Below, piece by piece: positions 7,025 to 8,796 of a stretch of DNA of 8,796 bases (position 1 is its first letter; each line of letters begins with the position of its first letter). Where the stretch lies: contig CAYRZF010000087.1 of NCBI GenBank assembly GCA_964428805.1, forward strand, positions 1 to 8,796. Direction: 5' to 3'. Both the position numbers and the translations under genes were made by a program. Under the pieces are notes generated by a model. The model had not been told where the DNA came from and made no database searches. It saw only the letters and a program-made list of their open reading frames with translations. The stretch is from CAYRZF01 sp964428805. Its GTDB lineage: Bacteria; Methylomirabilota; Methylomirabilia; Rokubacteriales; CSP1-6.

Positions 7025-7056
7025 GAGCGGGTCATCAGCCCGAGCCGATGACGCTC
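7025..7056 (+). promoter_or_regulatory. Possible mRNA hairpin masking the start codon of the DppB-type permease
   Basis: GAGC (7025-7028) pairs with GCTC (7053-7056), and GTCATC (7031-7036) pairs with GATGAC (7047-7052). This gives 10 base pairs with a two-base GG bulge and a 10-nt loop. The stem contains the ATG (7048-7050) and most of the only nearby Shine-Dalgarno-like element, GGAG at 7024-7027. Ribosomes arriving from the upstream gene, which stops at 7018, would not necessarily melt it. It could lower or condition permease translation, but short stems are common in GC-rich DNA. Confidence 0.3.
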
Positions 7057-7989
7057 GCCGAGCTCATCCAGCCCATCGCCAGAAGGTTGCTCGCGCTCGT
7101 CCCCGTCCTCTTCGGGATCAGCCTCCTGGTGTTCATCCTGAACGCGGTGGCCCTCGGCGACCCGGCCCGCGCCATGCTGGGGCAACGCGGGGATCCCGAA
7201 GTGATCGCCCAGATCCGCGAGGACTACGCCCTGGACCGCCCGCTCTGGATTCAGTACGCGACCTGGATGGGCCGGCTGCTCCGGGGCAATCTCGGGCGCT
7301 CCTACCACCAGCAGCGCTCTGTCAGCGAGGTGATTGCCGAACGGTTCCCAGCGACGCTCAGGCTGGCGGTCGCCGCGACCCTGATCGCCGTCGTGGCCGG
7401 GCTGACGATGGGGATCGCCGCAGCTCTCAAGCCCGGGAGCGCGCTGGATCACCTCCTGATGGGGGCCGCGGTCGTCGGCATCTCCACGCCGGTCTTCTGG
7501 CTGGGGCTCATGCTCTCGCTCCTCTTCGCGGTATGGTTGGGCTGGTTCCCCGTCTCCGGGTATGGCGACGGGGATCTCGCCAACCTCGTGCTCCCGGCCC
7601 TGACCCTGGGCGCGCTGCACACCGGGACGATCGCCCGGATGACCCGCTCGAGCCTGCTCGAGGTCATCCGCCAGGACTACATCCAGGCCGCCCGGGCCAA
7701 GGGGCTGGCCGAAGTCACGGTCATCGGCAAGCACGCGCTCAAGAATTCGCTCATTCCGGTTGTCACGGTGATCGGGATCGGCCTGGCCGACCTCCTGGTG
7801 GGCGCGCCCCTCACCGAGACGGTCTTCGCCTGGCCGGGACTCGGCCGGATGCTTATCGCCGCCGTGGGCCAGCGGGACCTTCCTGTTGTGATGGGCGCGG
7901 TCCTCGTCTTTGCCGTGATCTACGTCCTCGGCAGCCTGCTCGTGGACCTCGCCTATCTCGTCATTGATCCGAGGATTCGCCGTGAATGA
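7048..7989 (+). CDS. dppB: ABC transporter permease, DppB/OppB type
   Basis: This is the first of two integral-membrane subunits of a peptide/nickel/opine-type ABC importer. It is 313 residues, typical for DppB. The first membrane helix is at about 12-34, followed by the family blocks LGDPARAMLG, ALDRPLWIQY and GNLGRSY and several further helices. The cytoplasmic EAA loop, which contacts the ATPase, reads DYIQAARAKGL from residue 210 and ends with LKNSLIPVV. The C-terminus LVIDPRIRRE is also typical. The frame stays open far upstream (to 6475), but that part is an alternate frame of the MFS gene. The ATG at 7048 gives the normal length and N-terminus, although it lacks a well-spaced ribosome-binding site. 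The next permease gene overlaps it by 8 bp. The symbol reflects family membership; dipeptide as substrate is not shown. Confidence 0.93.
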   Translation: MTLAELIQPIARRLLALVPVLFGISLLVFILNAVALGDPARAMLGQRGDPEVIAQIREDYALDRPLWIQYATWMGRLLRGNLGRSYHQQRSVSEVIAERFPATLRLAVAATLIAVVAGLTMGIAAALKPGSALDHLLMGAAVVGISTPVFWLGLMLSLLFAVWLGWFPVSGYGDGDLANLVLPALTLGALHTGTIARMTRSSLLEVIRQDYIQAARAKGLAEVTVIGKHALKNSLIPVVTVIGIGLADLLVGAPLTETVFAWPGLGRMLIAAVGQRDLPVVMGAVLVFAVIYVLGSLLVDLAYLVIDPRIRRE

Positions 7990-8796
7990 CCGCGGCCCGT
8001 TCCGGCATCACGGGGTCCAGGTCGGGGGCGCGCTCGCGGCCCTCTTCGTCCTCGCGGCGCTCCTGGCGCCATGGCTCGCGCCCGTTGATCCGCACGCGAT
8101 CCCCACGGGCCTCGCCGCGGCGGCGCTGCTCCCGCCCGGCCCCCCGCACGCCCTCGGCACCGACGCGCTTGGCCGGGACCTCCTCTCCCGGGTCCTCTAC
8201 GGGGGCCGTGTCTCCCTCATGGTGGGGGTTGGCGTGGAGCTGGTGACGGTCCTCGTCGGGACCCTGATCGGGCTTATTGCCGGCTACTGTGGAGGGTGGG
8301 TGGACGGTCTCCTGATGAGGGTGACCGACGTGGTGATGGCCTTCCCCTCGCTGATCCTCGCGATCGGCCTCATCGCAGTCTTCGAGAAGCCCGGACTCGA
8401 CAAAGTCTTTCTGGTTTTGGTCCTCCTGGGATGGACCACGATCGCGAGGGTGGTGAGGGGCGAGGTTCTCTCGCTCAAGACCCGGGAGTACGTCCAGGCG
8501 GCGCGGGCTCTCGGCGTTCCCGGCACTATCATTCTGTTGCGCCACCTCCTCCCCAACTGCCTGGCGCCGCTTCTCGTGGCCGCCACCATCGGCGTCGGTG
8601 GCAACATGGTGGCCGAGGCGGGTCTGTCGTTCCTGGGGCTGGGCGCCCAAGCCCCAACGATCTCCTGGGGGGCGATGCTGGCGGAGGGGCAGACATTCCT
8701 GGCCTCGGCCCCGTGGGTCGCCGTCTTTCCGGGGCTCGCCCTCATGCTCGCCGTCCTCGGCATCAACCTCCTCGGCGACGGCCTCCGCGACCTCCT
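7982..8796 (+). CDS. dppC: ABC transporter permease, DppC/OppC type; C-terminus cut by the window end
   Basis: This is the second integral-membrane subunit of the importer and pairs with the preceding DppB-type protein. 271 codons are visible with no stop. Family length (about 280-300) suggests only a few tens of residues are missing, and the last visible residues GDGLRDLL are the usual near-terminal block. The first helix is at about 14-34. LGTDALGRDLLSRVLYG (58-74) is the strongly conserved DppC segment. The EAA loop is EYVQAARALGV from residue 169, followed by HLLPNCLAPL, and then EAGLSFLGLG. The GTG at 7982 overlaps the previous gene by 8 bp and has GAGG at 7971-7974, 7 nt upstream. A TTG at 7964 in the same frame is a less likely start. 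The two ATPase genes that normally complete such a transporter would be expected just beyond the edge. Confidence 0.93.
   Translation, partial: MNDRGPFRHHGVQVGGALAALFVLAALLAPWLAPVDPHAIPTGLAAAALLPPGPPHALGTDALGRDLLSRVLYGGRVSLMVGVGVELVTVLVGTLIGLIAGYCGGWVDGLLMRVTDVVMAFPSLILAIGLIAVFEKPGLDKVFLVLVLLGWTTIARVVRGEVLSLKTREYVQAARALGVPGTIILLRHLLPNCLAPLLVAATIGVGGNMVAEAGLSFLGLGAQAPTISWGAMLAEGQTFLASAPWVAVFPGLALMLAVLGINLLGDGLRDL

Noticed and set aside
6475..7047. N-terminal extension of about 190 codons on the DppB-type permease
   Set aside because: It overlaps the MFS coding sequence in another frame and is rich in R, G, H and P with no homology-like motifs. The ATG at 7048 gives the standard family length.
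6832..7734. 300-codon open frame on the minus strand
   Set aside because: Spans the end of the MFS gene and most of the DppB-type gene in antisense; low-complexity composition and no family match.

Overview
The window is GC-rich bacterial DNA (clearly above 60% by eye; not counted). It holds two divergent transcription units on either side of a 367-bp spacer. The left unit, on the minus strand, is the N-terminal 250 codons of a bacterial proteasomal AAA ATPase (ARC/Mpa family) and runs off the left edge. The right unit, on the plus strand, has six closely spaced genes and runs off the right edge. In order they are two different family-5 (oligopeptide/dipeptide-type) ABC substrate-binding proteins, a Tat-exported FAD-linked oxidase, a UMF1/Atg22-type MFS transporter, and the two ABC permeases (DppB- and DppC-type, the latter cut by the window end). 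The ATPase subunits expected for this importer are not in view and may lie just to the right.

The organism cannot be named from sequence alone. A proteasomal ATPase means an actinobacterium or one of the non-actinobacterial lineages that carry proteasome genes. High GC plus long operons of family-5 binding proteins without a canonical lipobox fits a Gram-negative-type soil or groundwater lineage such as the Rokubacteria/Methylomirabilota group. That placement is inference.

Layout: 1-752 (minus) ARC/Mpa; 753-1119 divergent control region; 1120-2679 first binding protein; 2676-4256 second binding protein, overlapping the first by 4 bp; 4272-5762 FAD oxidase; 5783-7018 MFS transporter; 7048-7989 DppB-type permease; 7982-8796 DppC-type permease, overlapping by 8 bp. 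Gaps inside the right unit are 15, 20 and 29 bp and no terminator is visible, so it reads as one operon.

The most notable regulatory structure is in the spacer. A concentric imperfect palindrome (824-868) lies over the predicted start site of the ATPase gene, and its half-site GGCACA follows directly after the predicted -10 box of both divergent promoters. The most notable gene arrangement is a periplasmic, possibly covalently flavinylated and lipid-anchored oxidase plus an MFS carrier placed between the binding proteins and permeases of one ABC importer. This suggests, without proving, a pathway in which a compound is captured or oxidised outside the cytoplasm and moved across the inner membrane.
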